Notes: generated by a model from the sequence alone, not told the origin. Counted from the stretch's first letter, positions 25,901 to 36,654 are shown. The stretch: DNA of 64,000 nt from Ulota crispa (GCA_963920765.1 OY987251.1:12093219-12157218); one strand, 5' to 3'. Made by a program: numbers and translations.

Positions 25901-28065
25901 TGTTTCAGACTCTCTCAGTCATGTGTACCAAAGTTGTGCTTATGCAAATAAACAGGAAACTCTTGTGGTGACGAATTGTGTGTATTTTAAACTTCTCTTG
26001 TTCCTCTTGTGACATTCCAATAGTAGCCCAAAATAATGACCCTAGATGTCTAGAAGAATCATGCATCAATTGCACTTGTGAGTTTGGATTTCTTATATTT
26101 AGGGAGAAATTTAAATGTACAAGTGATGAGGTATTTTTTTAATTTTTTTAATTTTACGCTATGATATTTATTTTGAAATTTTTCCTTTTATAATAAGGAT
26201 TGTAACTTGACTCTTGAGTCCTTTTCATACTACACAAGTAGTTAAGGAAGCAGCACCCATAACTCCATAAGCGTGAAACTGAAGGTTTTGGGGTAGGAAA
26301 ATTTGTTGATGAACTTTGCAAAAAATTCACTACAAGAAAATCATGGTTGATTTACAAAAAATTGACAAAGATTGTGACCTAATCTATAGTATATTGTAGA
26401 TTTAGATTAGGTCACAATCTTTGTCAACTTTTTGTAAATTCAACCATGGTTTTCTTGTGGTGAGAGATTGAAAGTGTTAAGTTAGAAAAAGGAAATCATA
26501 AATATTGGTATCAATTTGAAAGTTCAATTACAAACATTTGTTCACAAAAAAATTTCAAAGTCCTAAATCACTGAAAACATTGGAAAAAACATGAGCCCTC
26601 CACAAGGGCCCTAAGAACCCCTTCCGCATGCAGGCTGCAGCATTTGACCCAATTGCGATAGATTTTTTATTGTCAATTCTATGAACTAGCATAATTCAAG
26701 CATCATAAGTTGTGACATAAAGGTCTAATTTTGAGTCTTTGACTTGAAACTTGGAGTCTTGGACCAATATAACCCGTTATTCACTAAATTGAGAAAAAGG
26801 ACTTTCCCAAAACGTATTTTCAGGAATGCTAAATTTTGCAGTTGTGAAAATATTTTGGTGATTTGAAGTATGTTGTTTGATAATTCATGTAAGATGTTTT
26901 GTCATTGATGTAAGGTCTCGAAGAAAATATTATAATATTCACTGTAAATCACTAAAAAATTCTCAAAAATGAAAAATTCAAAAGTCACAAAATATAAGCG
27001 TTTTTTCAATTTAATGAATAACACATCAATATAGATTTTGGGTTCAAGCCATGTGGCTTGCACTAGGCCTAACATATTGCCAGTTTAATACAATTGACGT
27101 TTCCTAAAGAACATCTTCACACTTTGGGAGCCTCTTGACTTTATCGTGTAGTTCATCATTTTTAGGATAATTATATATTAGCTAAAGCCCCTTTTGCACC
27201 GAGCACTATGGAAATGCAGTACTAGACACTAGTACGGGTGGGCTTAAAAATCCCAATTTGTATTCACCCGGCTTTAATTTTGAAATTAAATATTTTGAGA
27301 GATTTTTTGTTTTAGGTTCACACTAGAGTTTTACATATGGCAATAGCAATGTTAACAGTTAACTTAACCGTGTAACCCCTCCCCAATCCCCACCTCCATA
27401 ACACTCCCTCAACAATCCTAAAATCTATGTTTTTGTAAGTTGTTACAATACCATAACACTGCTGCTAATACCCAACAATTGTGAGTGTTAAAAGATGCCA
27501 CTATGAACTCCAAGTCATTTTTAGTGCTCCATAATACTCCAAGTATGAATACTAAGACTATTAGCACCCCTTTTTTACTCTCTAATTTGTTACATAACAC
27601 TGAGCGTGAAAGGGCCATAATACTACTATCTAACCGACAATACCACAATCCTTAACATGCTTAGGCTATTGTGTTTTTTCACAGAAATCTCAAAACTACT
27701 GTATTGTAGTATCACTAGATCTCGCTTTTCAGGGGGGGCATGTTACTGGAGAATACACGTGCAACAGAGTATGACCTGCAACCAAACAGTGGTAGTCCAC
27801 CCATAAAAGATATACCAACTACCATGAACTTGTTGATTGCCACTGCCTCAACAAGTTCCGCAGCAGGCATGATCTCTGTGAATTTGGCATACAAACGAAG
27901 AAAAATCTACAAAGAAAATGATCGTATACCTTCATGGGGCTGGTAATGGATCCCGTCGCCATACTCGTAGTCATTGAGCGTCGACTCATCTTGAGACTGA
28001 ACCCCAGCCATGGCAACCACGCCACAGCCCAGGTAAAGCCAAACAACCAAGTTCCACCCCATCAT
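10937..28065 (-). CDS. LRR receptor-like kinase gene, 18 exons, with premature stop (possible pseudokinase/pseudogene)
   Basis: Exons by GT-AG boundaries: 27930-28065, 22525-22717, 20377-20454, 19501-19578, 18002-18091, 17242-17304, 16939-17076, 16665-16733, 16397-16477, 16186-16254, 15493-15573, 15290-15358, 13578-13837, 13214-13378, 12979-13097, 12293-12756, 12028-12178, 10937-11311. All phases join, 2679 nt = 893 codons. Start: double ATG at 28060-28065 giving a signal peptide (about residues 1-24). Exon 2 has the LRRNT hallmark [12 protein letters not shown]. Exons 3-12 each hold about one leucine-rich repeat, all in phase 2. A GNPIC cap precedes a membrane segment near 484-506. Kinase: GQGGFG loop, Lys575 (VAMKK), DFG 692-694. 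Oddities: Lys592 at the usual helix-C Glu, HQD (672-674) for HRD, and TAA at 11297-11299 (codon 773) removing the last C-lobe helices. It resembles plant LRR-VIII-type kinases of the plasma membrane; the ligand is unknown. Gene identity is firm; function doubtful. Confidence 0.88.
11297..11299 (-). other. In-frame TAA in kinase C-lobe
   Basis: Fifth codon of the last exon if the acceptor is the TGCAG ending at 11312. The exon is then 375 nt, in phase 0 with the upstream 151-nt exon and with the conserved C-lobe ([14 protein letters not shown]) downstream. No alternative acceptor in the next 60 nt gives the right phase without this codon. Confidence 0.7.
11746..11940. repeat. G-rich degenerate minisatellite in kinase intron
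   Basis: About 195 bp of imperfect tandem units around ATAGGAGGCATGGGG and shorter variants, purine-rich on the plus strand, in the last intron (11312-12027). The proline/histidine-rich frames antisense to it are by-products of the repeat. Confidence 0.8.
14570..14800 (-). repeat. Intronic segment with inverted diverged copy at 26030-26250
   Basis: Lies in the intron 13838-15289. On the minus strand it has a short cysteine-containing frame and the phrase GACTCTTGAGTCCTTTTCAT, which also occurs on the plus strand near 26210. Splice phases on both sides join without it, so it is not required as an exon. Confidence 0.55.
15290..15573 (-). repeat. Tandem exon-pair duplication, copy 1 (LRR exons)
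   Basis: A 69-nt exon and an 81-nt exon, with their intron, repeat the pair at 16186-16477. The exons encode the matching peptides [20 protein letters not shown] and [11 protein letters not shown]. Confidence 0.85.
16186..16477 (-). repeat. Tandem exon-pair duplication, copy 2 (LRR exons)
   Basis: Same exon sizes (69 and 81 nt) and matching peptides [20 protein letters not shown] and [11 protein letters not shown]. Intron sequence is also similar between copies, so the unit duplicated as genomic DNA about 900 bp long. Confidence 0.85.
18300..18800. mobile_element. Probable MITE, GAGCCCTCCA family, copy 1
   Basis: Starts near TATGAGCCCTCCACAAGG and closes with the inverted CCTTATGGAGGGTTCA, in the kinase intron 18092-19500. 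Ends approximate. Related ends occur at about 26590 and 38242-38676. Confidence 0.5.
19066..19313. mobile_element. MITE family G, copy 1
   Basis: Ends TGTTAAATTGGGAAAAATGG / TTTTTCCCAAATTAACA about 245 bp apart. Interior phrase GTGATCACCT and GGGAAAAAATCTTAG are shared with the other family G copies (22140, 25661, 46382, 46997, 49596). In a kinase intron. Confidence 0.7.
20958..21905. mobile_element. TTAA-type MITE family B, copy B1
   Basis: TTAA at 20958-20961 followed by CCCCTAAAGGATCAAG; right end CTGTCCTTTAGGGA then TTAA at 21902-21905. 948 bp, non-coding, in kinase intron 20455-22524. Interior matches B6 (58169-59123) in reverse orientation. Contains a T24 run at 21161-21184. Confidence 0.8.
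21161..21184 (+). repeat. Poly-T tract (24 nt)
   Basis: Uninterrupted run of 24 T inside MITE B1, likely length-variable. Confidence 0.95.
22140..22392. mobile_element. MITE family G, copy 2
   Basis: ACACCATATTAGGTAAATTG at the left, CCCAATTTACCTAATATG at the right; the same terminal repeat as copies at 46997 and 49596. In a kinase intron. Confidence 0.75.
22990..23895. mobile_element. TTAA-type MITE family B, copy B2
   Basis: TTAA 22990-22993 then CCTTTAAAGGACCAGACC; right end CTTGGTCCTTTCGGGG then TTAA 23892-23895. In kinase intron 1. A second element is inserted exactly at its right TTAA. Confidence 0.75.
23900..24313. mobile_element. 414-bp foldback element with 8-bp target duplication
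   Basis: Terminal repeats GGGAATTGATATGTGCACAC / GTGTGCACATATCAATTCCC extend into long inverted arms of roughly 190 bp each. Flanked by TTAAATAA at 23892-23899 and 24314-24321. An 8-bp duplication suggests hAT- or Mutator-type mobilisation. Non-coding, in kinase intron 1. Confidence 0.88.
24403..24636. mobile_element. TTAA-type MITE family A, copy A1 (inverted)
   Basis: 234 bp between TTAA 24403-24406 and TTAA 24633-24636. Reverse complement of the A2-A4 copies; shared core ATTTGAGATCAACA and TTATTGGTAGCAAAT. In kinase intron 1. Confidence 0.85.
24887..25105. mobile_element. TTAA-type MITE, family E (degenerate)
   Basis: TTAA 24887-24890 then CCTGTAAAGGGCCC; right end GGGCCGTTTAGGGG then TGAA, a one-base-altered TTAA. 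About 219 bp, in kinase intron 1. Confidence 0.6.
25661..25905. mobile_element. MITE family G, copy 3
   Basis: Left end near AACATTGTATTTATTAATTT, right end TTTTTCCCAATTTAATG; interior shares GTGATCACCT and the proto-motif AAGATTTTTTCCCT with other copies. In kinase intron 1. Confidence 0.65.
26030..26250 (+). repeat. Inverted diverged copy of 14570-14800
   Basis: Plus-strand sequence resembling the minus strand of 14570-14800. Phrases shared include GGATTTCTTATATTTA and TTGACTCTTGAGTCCTTTTC. In intron 1 of the same gene. Confidence 0.6.
26328..26462. mobile_element. CACTA-like foldback MITE
   Basis: 135 bp. Starts CACTACAAGAAAA and ends TTTTCTTGTGGTG, the classic plant CACTA/EnSpm terminus. 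Arms of about 60 bp are nearly perfectly inverted around an AT-rich centre near 26390. No clear 3-bp target duplication. Confidence 0.8.
26770..27030. mobile_element. Family G-like MITE, diverged type
   Basis: Bounded by TTCACTAAATTGAGAAAAAG and TTTTTTCAATTTAATGAA. Its interior (AAATTTTGCA, AAATGAAAAATTCAAAAGTC) recurs at 60359-60615, so the two form a subfamily. Confidence 0.55.
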
Positions 28066-29132
28066 TGATGGAAAGCTTGCTAGCCAGTCCTCCTCGCACT
28101 CGCACTGATCTCCCTTACCAGCACTTTGCCGACACCTGGATTAACGTCTTCAAATGGAAGACAGTCCAACATGCGGCACTTAGCAAGTATTCAGAGTTCC
28201 ATCCTCCTATATTTTGCATTTTCATCCAACAAGCATTCAAACATTTGCTTACAGAAAAAGGAGATCAAACAAAGAAATCTATCCTCTTCCGGTGTTATTG
28301 CACCGTTTCATATCGTGGACTATGCAAAACTCCACAATGGTAAAGGTGTGTCCGAAGGCAGTACCACTGGAATGCAGAACGCCGAAGGTTTGGGAGCTTC
28401 AATCAACGAAACTGACAATCTCCTGCACGATCATCGATCAGCCTCGTTTTCTACTCCGAAGGCTGCCGAGTAACTTGTACTGGCACTAGTTGTAAACAAT
28501 CAGCGACCTTGGCGATGCATCGGTTGAGTCGGTAGAATGGACAAGGGCTAGATCTGGGAGAGCTGAGTGCTCTTCTTTCTTAAGACCTAGCTGACGCGTT
28601 TCTGTTGTGGTACAAAGAGCGCCGACTGCAGAATGTTGAGAGTAAACTAATTCTATTGTCAATTATAGAGACAGAAACATAAACGAAAAGAAGTGAATCA
28701 GTGTCTTGATCAAAAGTAAACTAAACAAAATTGTGTTACGAATTCTATAGCGTTCTTCAGAGCTTCAAAGAGTTGCGTACTCTCTCTCTTACATACAGAC
28801 ACTCTCTAATTGTAACCTTACGAACTTCAGCTATTCTATCGTTCTTCGAAGACTTGTACTCTACAGATGAAGCAGTAGATGAAAACTGTTACTCTGATGT
28901 GGATGAATGTTACGGATGAAAGTCATCCAATATCAACACAGAATCCCGGATGAGGTCCTCTCGCCTTGCAAATAGCTCTGACACAGCCGTGCTTGCGTGT
29001 ATCAGTGACGTCGGGTTCTGCGAGTTGCACATAGCCGGGACTCTTTCTGGTCAAGTGCATCCGAGTGGGGAGACTTTTGGGATGGAAAGGGAGCATTAAG
29101 TGGCACAGACCCGTCAAAATATGCTTTCTGAC
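28066..29132 (-). promoter_or_regulatory. Upstream region of the receptor kinase gene
   Basis: Sequence 5' of the start codon at 28065. It should hold the promoter and 5' UTR, but no specific element was recognised. Overlapping plus-strand frames (about 28065-28490) have no recognisable domain and are left out. Confidence 0.4.
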
Positions 29133-30122
29133 ACGCCAAAATTGGCTCGGTTTACTGCACATACGTCGATCTGGGCCCGCCCCTGTCAGAGCCTTAAAAA
29201 ACAATGTTCCATGGCTGTCCAGGCCCAGAGCACCCCAGAACAAAACTAAGGTAATAGGCTCATAAATCGACCATCTAAGGGCTGAAACTGAAATTTGGGG
29301 AGGTGGAATTTCTTGAAATAGTTTTCTGTAAGTTTTACTTGAAAGACAAGAGGAACTGGCATCTAGTCCAAATTTTTTCATATTTTTTGGAGTTTTATGG
29401 ACTTAGTTATGAAATTTTGAAGTGGAAAGGTCATAGGGTTCTAAAACCGCCCACCTCCTCAAATGTATGTGCACTGTTGCACATTACTAAAGGGTTACAA
29501 ATAAGAACATGTACACTGCAAAGTAACATTTTCATTGCTTTTTTTAGTAGCTATAATCATTGTAAGTTTGTAATACAATATAACACAACACTAGTATCAA
29601 GTAACTTGAAAAGTTTTGCACTGTTAATCCCGTGCGTGGATGACATTAGCTGAGCCCATGAAGGTGGATGACAAGGTAGGAGGCTCAAACTCCATTAGGG
29701 CATTAAATCGGCTCACCTTCCCAAATGAACTCTGCCTGTACATGTTCTTATTTGTAGCCCTTTAGTAATGTACAGTGTACGTACATTTGAGGAGGTGGGC
29801 GATTTTAGAACCCTATGGCCTTTCCTCTTCAAAATTTCATAACCAAGTCCATAAAGCTCCAAAAAATATGAAAAAATTTGGACTAGATGCCAATTCCTTT
29901 TGTCTTTCAGGTAAAACTTATAGAAAACTATTTCAAGAAGTTCCACCTCCCCAGATTTCAGTTTCAGCCCTTAGATGGTCAATTTGTGAGTCTCTTACCT
30001 TAGTTTTGTTTTGGGGTGCTTTGGAGCCTGGGCAAGGGCAGCCATGGAACATTGGTTTTTTAGGCTCTGACATGGGCGGGGCCTAGATCGACGTATATGC
30101 AGTAAACTAAGCTGCCAAAATT
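29133..30122. mobile_element. Long inverted-repeat (foldback) element
   Basis: Arms at about 29133-29515 and 29738-30122 are inverted, roughly 85% alike, around a spacer of about 220 bp. Outer ends GGTTTACTGCACATACGTCG / CGACGTATATGCAGTAAAC. Open frames on opposite strands within the two arms have matching peptides because of the inversion. They have no known domain. Confidence 0.75.
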
Positions 30123-30333
30123 TGCTATTTCAGTTTGCATGACAACTCATTTAACTTTAATCCCTAAACGTTGAGCTCCTTTATAGCACTCCAGTCTTCC
30201 TCGCCGCAATGCAAAGCACCTGGCCCGGGCTCACGACAAGCCAGAATTGAAGCCAGCGCGGACATGCCAGACTGGAAATGCTTCCCGGCCTCTTCAAACT
30301 TCCCCTCAGAGACTCTAATCTTCAGTGCGCTAA

Positions 30334-30647
30334 CAGCATCTCCACCGGTTTAGACTGGCTCAAAGTTTTCCATCTGGTTTGGCGAGGCCTGAAGGCTCCC
30401 AATCTCCACCCATACTCTTTGAAAAGGTGGCCTAACATTCCAAGACACCCCATAAATAAATAGTTGACCACTTATCTAGGGAAGTAAAGGATAAAGCTCA
30501 CTAAAGTTAGGGTGAATAGTGTATGAATAGTGGTTTGAAGAGTGGATTGCTAAACTCGCCAAATAAAAGAGTTTGAGCATGGCCTGAGAAGGCCCTAGCT
30601 ACTTTTCATCCACTTTGAGTGAGCCAGAGCCACCAGTGGAGATGCTC
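30334..30647. mobile_element. MITE, GAGCATCTCC family, copy 2
   Basis: AGCATCTCCACCGG at the left and CCAGTGGAGATGCTC at the right. Interior shares AGGATAAAGCTCACTAAA with the copy at 8797-9097. Confidence 0.7.
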
Positions 30648-31287
30648 TAAGGAAATTGGGCGTGTTCTTTTTTTGGAAGCTCACATTTCTATTGTAGAAC
30701 AATCAAGTGCCAACACATATTGGTTTCAAATATCTCAAATACTGACCCCACATTTTGCCATTCTCATCCGTCATTGGCGAGGCAGGCTAGACCTCCTGCT
30801 CGGAGCCGCACCCTGTTGCACTTGAAATCTTGTTTGAAGTGCTCCGTGTGGGGGGGCAGGGGTGGAGAAGCTCTTAGAGCACCTCCAACCTTGCCCCTCA
30901 CACGGGTAAGTTCCGGGCTTGGGCTCGTGAGACATTGGAATTTGGGTCTAGCGCAAACATGCCACATGCTGAAGCTTGGGCGGCCTTGTGAAATTTTGCT
31001 TCACATTGGCATTCTAGTGTGCACGTCAAGATTTAACGTGCTTGATTCTCACAGCTCTGCAACCTGTGGCTCGCCTTAATTAGCTTGCACATCCAAAAAA
31101 GCAGGAAAGTGCTTGCATTTATCCTACCTTCAATACGTACTTGCAGTGTTTATTTGGAGAGGGAGGTTGGCTCTCCAGCTTGAAGCTGTGCACTCCAAAC
31201 AAAAGCTTGCACTCCAAACCATGCGTGGCGTGCTCCATTTGCAGAGAAAGGCTAGAGAAGCTCTTAACCCCTAAATGTTGAGCTCCT
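30648..31287. other. GC-richer intergenic stretch, nothing recognised
   Basis: Local GC enrichment opens several frames, none with a known domain. The phrase GTTGAGCTCCTTTA at 31278 also occurs at about 30170, suggesting a fragmentary TTAA-type element. Confidence 0.4.
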
Positions 31288-31664
31288 TTAACCCTAAACG
31301 TGTAGGAGGATGAAAATTTGTCATATAGCTCTGTAAAAAGATGTTGTGTTACAAAAAAAAAAGTTGTTTTTCATTTGATTTTTTTTAGAAGTGATCATAA
31401 ACACATGGTCCATCATGGAATGCAAAAAATTACCTCATTGGATGCATTCAAAATTTTAGGTAACACAAAGTGTGATAAGATTCAGACATATGGTGTTAGG
31501 TCTTTAGCTATCCTTGCAATTTTCATAAGGACACCATGCACTATTCACTCTTGCAACTTTAAGAAATAATATTATAATTGCCAAGTATTGCCATTATTCA
31601 AATGAATGGAAAAAATACTTTAGCTAGGCTAGTCACAGTGACCAGCTTGACATTTAAGGGTTAA
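31288..31664. mobile_element. TTAA-type MITE family C, copy C1
   Basis: TTAA 31288-31291 then CCCTAAACG; right end CATTTAAGGG then TTAA 31661-31664. Shares CATAAACACATGGTCCATCA with C2 and is joined to it head to tail. Confidence 0.8.
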
Positions 31665-32030
31665 GGAAGACATTTTTAGTACTCCGGCTCCAAAAAAACA
31701 TTTTGGAGGATAGAAAAAAGCCATTTTTCATTTAATTTTTTTCAGAAATGATCATAAACACATGGTCCATCATGAAAGGCAAAAATTTACCTCATTAAAT
31801 GCATTTCTATATTTAATGAACCCAAAGTGTGGGAAGATTTAGAGACACTGACAGTGTTAGGTCCCAATCTACCCTTCTTGCAGTTTTCATGAAAGCACCA
31901 TGCACTATTGACTTTTGCAACTCTAGGAAATAATATTATAATTGTTGGTTGCTTGTGAATATTATACAAAGCATTGTAGACTACTATATTTGCGCTAGTC
32001 ACAATGACCATCCTGGCATTTAAGGGTTAA
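31661..32030. mobile_element. TTAA-type MITE family C, copy C2
   Basis: Begins at the same TTAA that ends C1 and closes with GCATTTAAGGG then TTAA 32027-32030. Length and interior match C1 at roughly 80% by eye. Confidence 0.8.
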
Positions 32031-32910
32031 TCTCTAAATATCCAAGGCACTAGATTTTGGTGTTCAAAAAACTTTAGGAAACTTTGAAACCCAATTGAGG
32101 GCACATATTTGATTTTTTTAAGGTTTCTTTTTTGGAATAGTTGCTCGCTAAAGTTAGCTTCATTGTTCAAATTTTTTTCCTCCATATCTTATTCCAATTT
32201 TTTTTGGTGGAAGGTTACCTGCAAGCATACATTTTGTGTCATGAACAATGTTGTGAATAATGTCACAAAGCCTATGACAAGTTGCCAATTTGCCACATTA
32301 AAAAGACGAGCATCAAGTTGAAAAAAGGTGAAGATTTCCCTTGGGCACTCCCTTGGGTAGTAAGGGCCCTTTTACAGAAATTGGGACATCTAACTAAATC
32401 TAAAAGGAGGTTTGGACTAGTTTCTTTTGGAATGTCTTTGTTATAAAAATTAGAAATCATTCACTGTTGAATCTATTTCACTCATAATGATTTTTGTTCA
32501 ATAATTAAAGCAAAAAAAATTATATGTATTAGATGATTGTGCTTTGATAGTTGTGTTGCAGGCTCATTTGTAAAATTGTGGTCATGGTTTGGAAGGGGGG
32601 CAATTAGTTTACAAGTAATAGCAATAAACACTAAAAATGCCTTATTCATTAAATTGGGAAAAAGGGACAATTTGGGACTTTAGGATTCTAATTGTTCTAA
32701 ATAGTATTCAAGGAATACTCTTTAAAAAACATGAAATCCTAGTCCCAAAATGCCATTTTTTTCCCTAGGTAATGAATAGCGCGTTTAAAGCATCCTAAGT
32801 GGCTATTTCCCTATTTTGTATACAAGAGTTGCTGATTTGCATTACAAGTTTTGGGCGGTTCTAAAAAAAGCAACAAATTCTATACTCATGCACATATAAT
32901 CACAAATATC
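32031..32910. other. Intergenic, nothing firm
   Basis: AT-rich. A short family G-like pair of ends occurs at about 32645-32775. No gene recognised. Confidence 0.45.
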
Positions 32911-34025
32911 TTAACCCCTAAATCCTTGAGTGTCCCCTTGGAAGACAATTGGAATTTCAAGCATGTACCTATAACCTCAATTTTTATCTTGATTTTTTGA
33001 AACTTTTTTTAAAGATAGAAAAACACATTAGCTTTTGGGGAGTATAACTTTTATTTCAATCTATGCCCAAGAGAAAAATTATGCCTAGATAAGCAAAAAT
33101 TTATGGACATTGGGCAGCAAAGAAAATTCAAAATTTTTTTTTTTGAATTTTTTGGATTTTTTTGGAATTTTTCTTCTCATAATTTACACGTTTTTCTACA
33201 TTTGAAGCTTAGATTCATTCCATTTGGACTAGCTATGAGAAAGTTATGGACAATCTTGTTTTTCGGGCTCCTTAAGCATCTTCTTGAAAAAACAACTTAT
33301 AAACTTCATTTTTGAATGCAATTTTATCATTTTTTCAAAAAAATTATTGAAAAGCGTGAAGTTTGCTTTCTAGAACAATCCCACTAGTGGGATTATTGCA
33401 TTTCAATTCCATTGTAGGGCTATTAACAATTTAAGTTTTGGTTCAATCTCATACTTTCTTCTACCTTATGTTTTAAAAAAAAAATGAAAATCAAGTAATT
33501 TTTGTTTTTATGTTTTTCCAAAGATTCTCAACTCAATTTTCCACCATTGAAAAATAAACCCCAAAACTCTATGGTGCAAAAGTTTGAAGTAAAAAAGTTC
33601 AAAGTCAAATAATCTAATCATGCAAGGTGCAAAAAGGTTTGTTTTTTACACGTTTGTTTTTTACACTTTTAATGCAAATCTCTTCCAATCTGTGTGGTCA
33701 AAGTTTTTGAACTTTTTTTTTCACATTCTTATACTAGTTTAGTACAAAACCTTACAATTAGATATGCAAAAAGACCAATTTTCAAACATTTTTACTCTCT
33801 GCAATAAAAATGGTAGTTTTGAGTGTCTTTTGACAAAAGAAAGGCCCCAGGGATTAGGGGATAAAATCCACATGACATTTTTGGAGAAATTTTTGGTACC
33901 ACCATCTAAAAGCATAGAAGGTCAAGATCCTACAATTACAATTTTTTTTTTTAATGTTTAATAATGAAAACTTCAAAATTGCCTTTTGAAAGTAAGAAAA
34001 ACACCCTTGGGCATTTAGGGGTTAA
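32911..34025. mobile_element. TTAA-type MITE family B, copy B3
   Basis: TTAA 32911-32914 then CCCCTAAATCCTTGAG; right end CTTGGGCATTTAGGGG then TTAA 34022-34025. 1115 bp, the longest copy, non-coding. Confidence 0.75.
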
Positions 34026-34219
34026 CCTTTGGTGCTATGCTACAACAAAGATTTTGGAAGGAATCAAATTGGCTGAACAAAAAACCAGATAATAAAGCAC
34101 TATTTTATTTAATGACAAAATTTTGCCAGGTTTGACAAATTTTGATTAGTAACTTCTCTTCTGTCAAAGTATCTTTCAATGTGAAGTGGACAACAAAGTG
34201 CTCTTTGTCAGTTAACCCT

Positions 34220-34812
34220 TTAACCCCTAAAGGTCCAAGTGGCCCCTCAAGGGCCAAGTTGGGTTTTGGACATGTACTTCCAGCTAAACTACTTTGTGTG
34301 AGTTTTTGAAACCTTTATGAAAGATGGGGAATTCAAAGATTTGTGCAGGCATTTAATGTTTTCTTCATTCTGACATTTATTGAAGAAGTTAATAATAAGT
34401 TTCTAGAAAATTAGGAAGGGCAAGCAGCCCAAAAAATTCTTAAAATATTTCATTTAAACAAAATAAAACTAGGAAATAGGTTTATTAAACTTATATACAC
34501 GTGGGGAGCTTTGAATCATTAAATTTTGATAGATGAGATGAAAGTGATGAGAAGTTCTTGTTTGCGGGTAGGTTTGTGTTTTGATATTTGATATTTTTAT
34601 TTTATTTAAATGAAATTTTTAAAGAAGTTTTTGGGCTACTTGCCCTCCCCGATTTTCTAGAAACTTTTTTTAAATTTCTTCAATAAATGTCAAAATGAAG
34701 AAAACATTAGCTGCCCGCACACATCTTCGAATTCCCCATCTTCCATAAAAGTTTCAAAAACTCACACAAAGTAGTTTAATTGGAAGTACATGCCCAAAAC
34801 CCCACTTTGGGC
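34220..34812. mobile_element. TTAA-type MITE family B, copy B4 (right end lost)
   Basis: TTAA 34220-34223 then CCCCTAAAGGTCCAAG. Both arms of the family B inverted repeat are present (GCTAAACTACTTTGTGTGAG inverted near 34755), but no right TTAA is seen, so it is truncated or diverged. Confidence 0.65.
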
Positions 34813-34819
34813 TGTAAGA

Positions 34820-36420
34820 GAACTCGGGCAGGCTCTATTGACTTCATAATTTGGAATTTTTTCATGAAATTTTTAGGATGGATGCTACTCATCATAATCT
34901 ATGTGTGAAGCATTATTTCATGTCATTCCAAAAAGTAATGCAAAAGTTATAAGGTTTTTTCAATTTCAATGTCAAATTGGGCAGCAAAAAATATATTCTA
35001 AATTTTTATTTTTATTTTTCATAGAATTGTATAGATTGATACCTACTCAAAAAAAGTTGAATCACTCAATTCCATATAATGAGGTAAGAGTTAAAAGGAA
35101 ATTTATTTTGCAAGCAATGAAGGTAGAAAGAGGGCAGAAAAAACATATAAAGTTATCTTTCACTCTCAATCTTCAAATGAAATTGAAAATTAAAGTTGTC
35201 AATTGTCTGTTAGAGCATTCTCACCATTGGGATTAATAATTTTCAAATTCTTCCAAATGTGATTAGCATATTAGTTATATCTTTCATTCATCAATACCTT
35301 TCACTTTACAATTTTTGTAAAAATGAATCCAAAATTTTTTTGGTCCATTTTTTTATATGCTTTCAACCTATTTTCCAACCTATTGCAAAAATTGCACAAA
35401 AAATACAACATACGTGCTTTTCCCTAAAAAGTTTGAAAAACAAAACTTCACCTTTTGGAAGGACTAGAAAAGCCTACATTTTGAAGTTTAGGCACACTGG
35501 TCTTGCAATTGGTGGGGATATTCATTCTGAAACTTATGCAAGTCAACTAAAAGATCCTCTGGTTGGATTTGTTAAAAATTAAGTTACAATGAAGATTTTG
35601 ACTTTGGTTTGGGGACTAGTATTTCAAAGCAATTTTGGGCCTCTAAACACAAAAGAATTTTAGGGGTCAAAGGCCACACACATTTTTACCAAGACCACTA
35701 GAAATTGGGGCAGCAAACTTAGATGTGCAATTGAATCAAGTATGGACCCAATTTGAATAATTCAACCCTACAAATGGGAAGAACACTTTGTTTACTATAA
35801 AGTACCAAAATTTAACTAGATCTATTGTTGATGGTGAAATATCATAATGATTGAGTGAGCTGTAGGTCCAAAATCTCTAGTTTTTCATGCTTATGTGGTT
35901 TTGGATCTTACTGCTTCATGCAAGTTTTGCTTGAGAAGAGCCTTATATTTCTAAAAAGCAAGGTTTCCCACCTTTCCAATAAGACTAGTTTCGCACAAAA
36001 CAGAAAAAATAGCAATCACAAGGTGCAGCTAAGTGGACAAAAAGGGTAAAAAATTTCACTTTATTTGCTACCATAAATCAATTCTACAAGAAATTTGATA
36101 AATGCTATGGAAAATCCAATCAGCAAAAACAATCAAGAATTGGCCTTAAACATAGGATGACAAATTTTAAAAATGAAGTGATAGCACCATTTCAATAGAT
36201 TTTTAAATACTACATTCATATTGCTATTGTATAGAGAAACAATACAAGCGTATGTCTTAAGCAATTTGAAATTTCTAGGACTGCACATTTGATATGTGAT
36301 ATTCTTCTTGGATTTTTGATGCTTTGTGTTGTTGATTTGATCCATCTTTGACCATATGTGGATACCTATTTTGAGGCCATGTTGTATAAACACTGTTATT
36401 TATCAACTCACATACCCAAC
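34820..36420. other. Intergenic, nothing recognised
   Basis: AT-rich, with short phrases reminiscent of family B interiors (GGGCAGCAAA near 34980). Open frames at 34901-35236 and 35259-35582 have biased, domain-free composition and are not called. Confidence 0.45.
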
Positions 36421-36654
36421 TCTATTGTTGTTTTTTTAGTTGGATGCAAAATTCTTGTGATCACAAGCGTTCTTCAAGACAAATTTCCAAACTGTTGAGC
36501 GTTTTATTCTATACGCCAAAAATCACTCTCTTGAACCAAAGTAAGGTCCGGTGGTCTCGAAATGGTTAAAGAAAATGCTGCCAAAGAAATTGGGCAGATA
36601 TTCCCAAGCAAAGCAAAGGTGTGCAAAACAAGGGAGATGGGGTTTTCATTATGC

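Noticed and set aside
28065..28489. Three overlapping plus-strand frames of about 90-115 residues
   Set aside because: Located in the presumed promoter and 5' UTR of the minus-strand kinase gene; low-information composition and mutually overlapping frames.
28923..30086. Two related proteins on opposite strands (28923-29381 minus, 29775-30086 plus)
   Set aside because: They are the same sequence in the two arms of an inverted repeat; no known domain and no splice-supported continuation.
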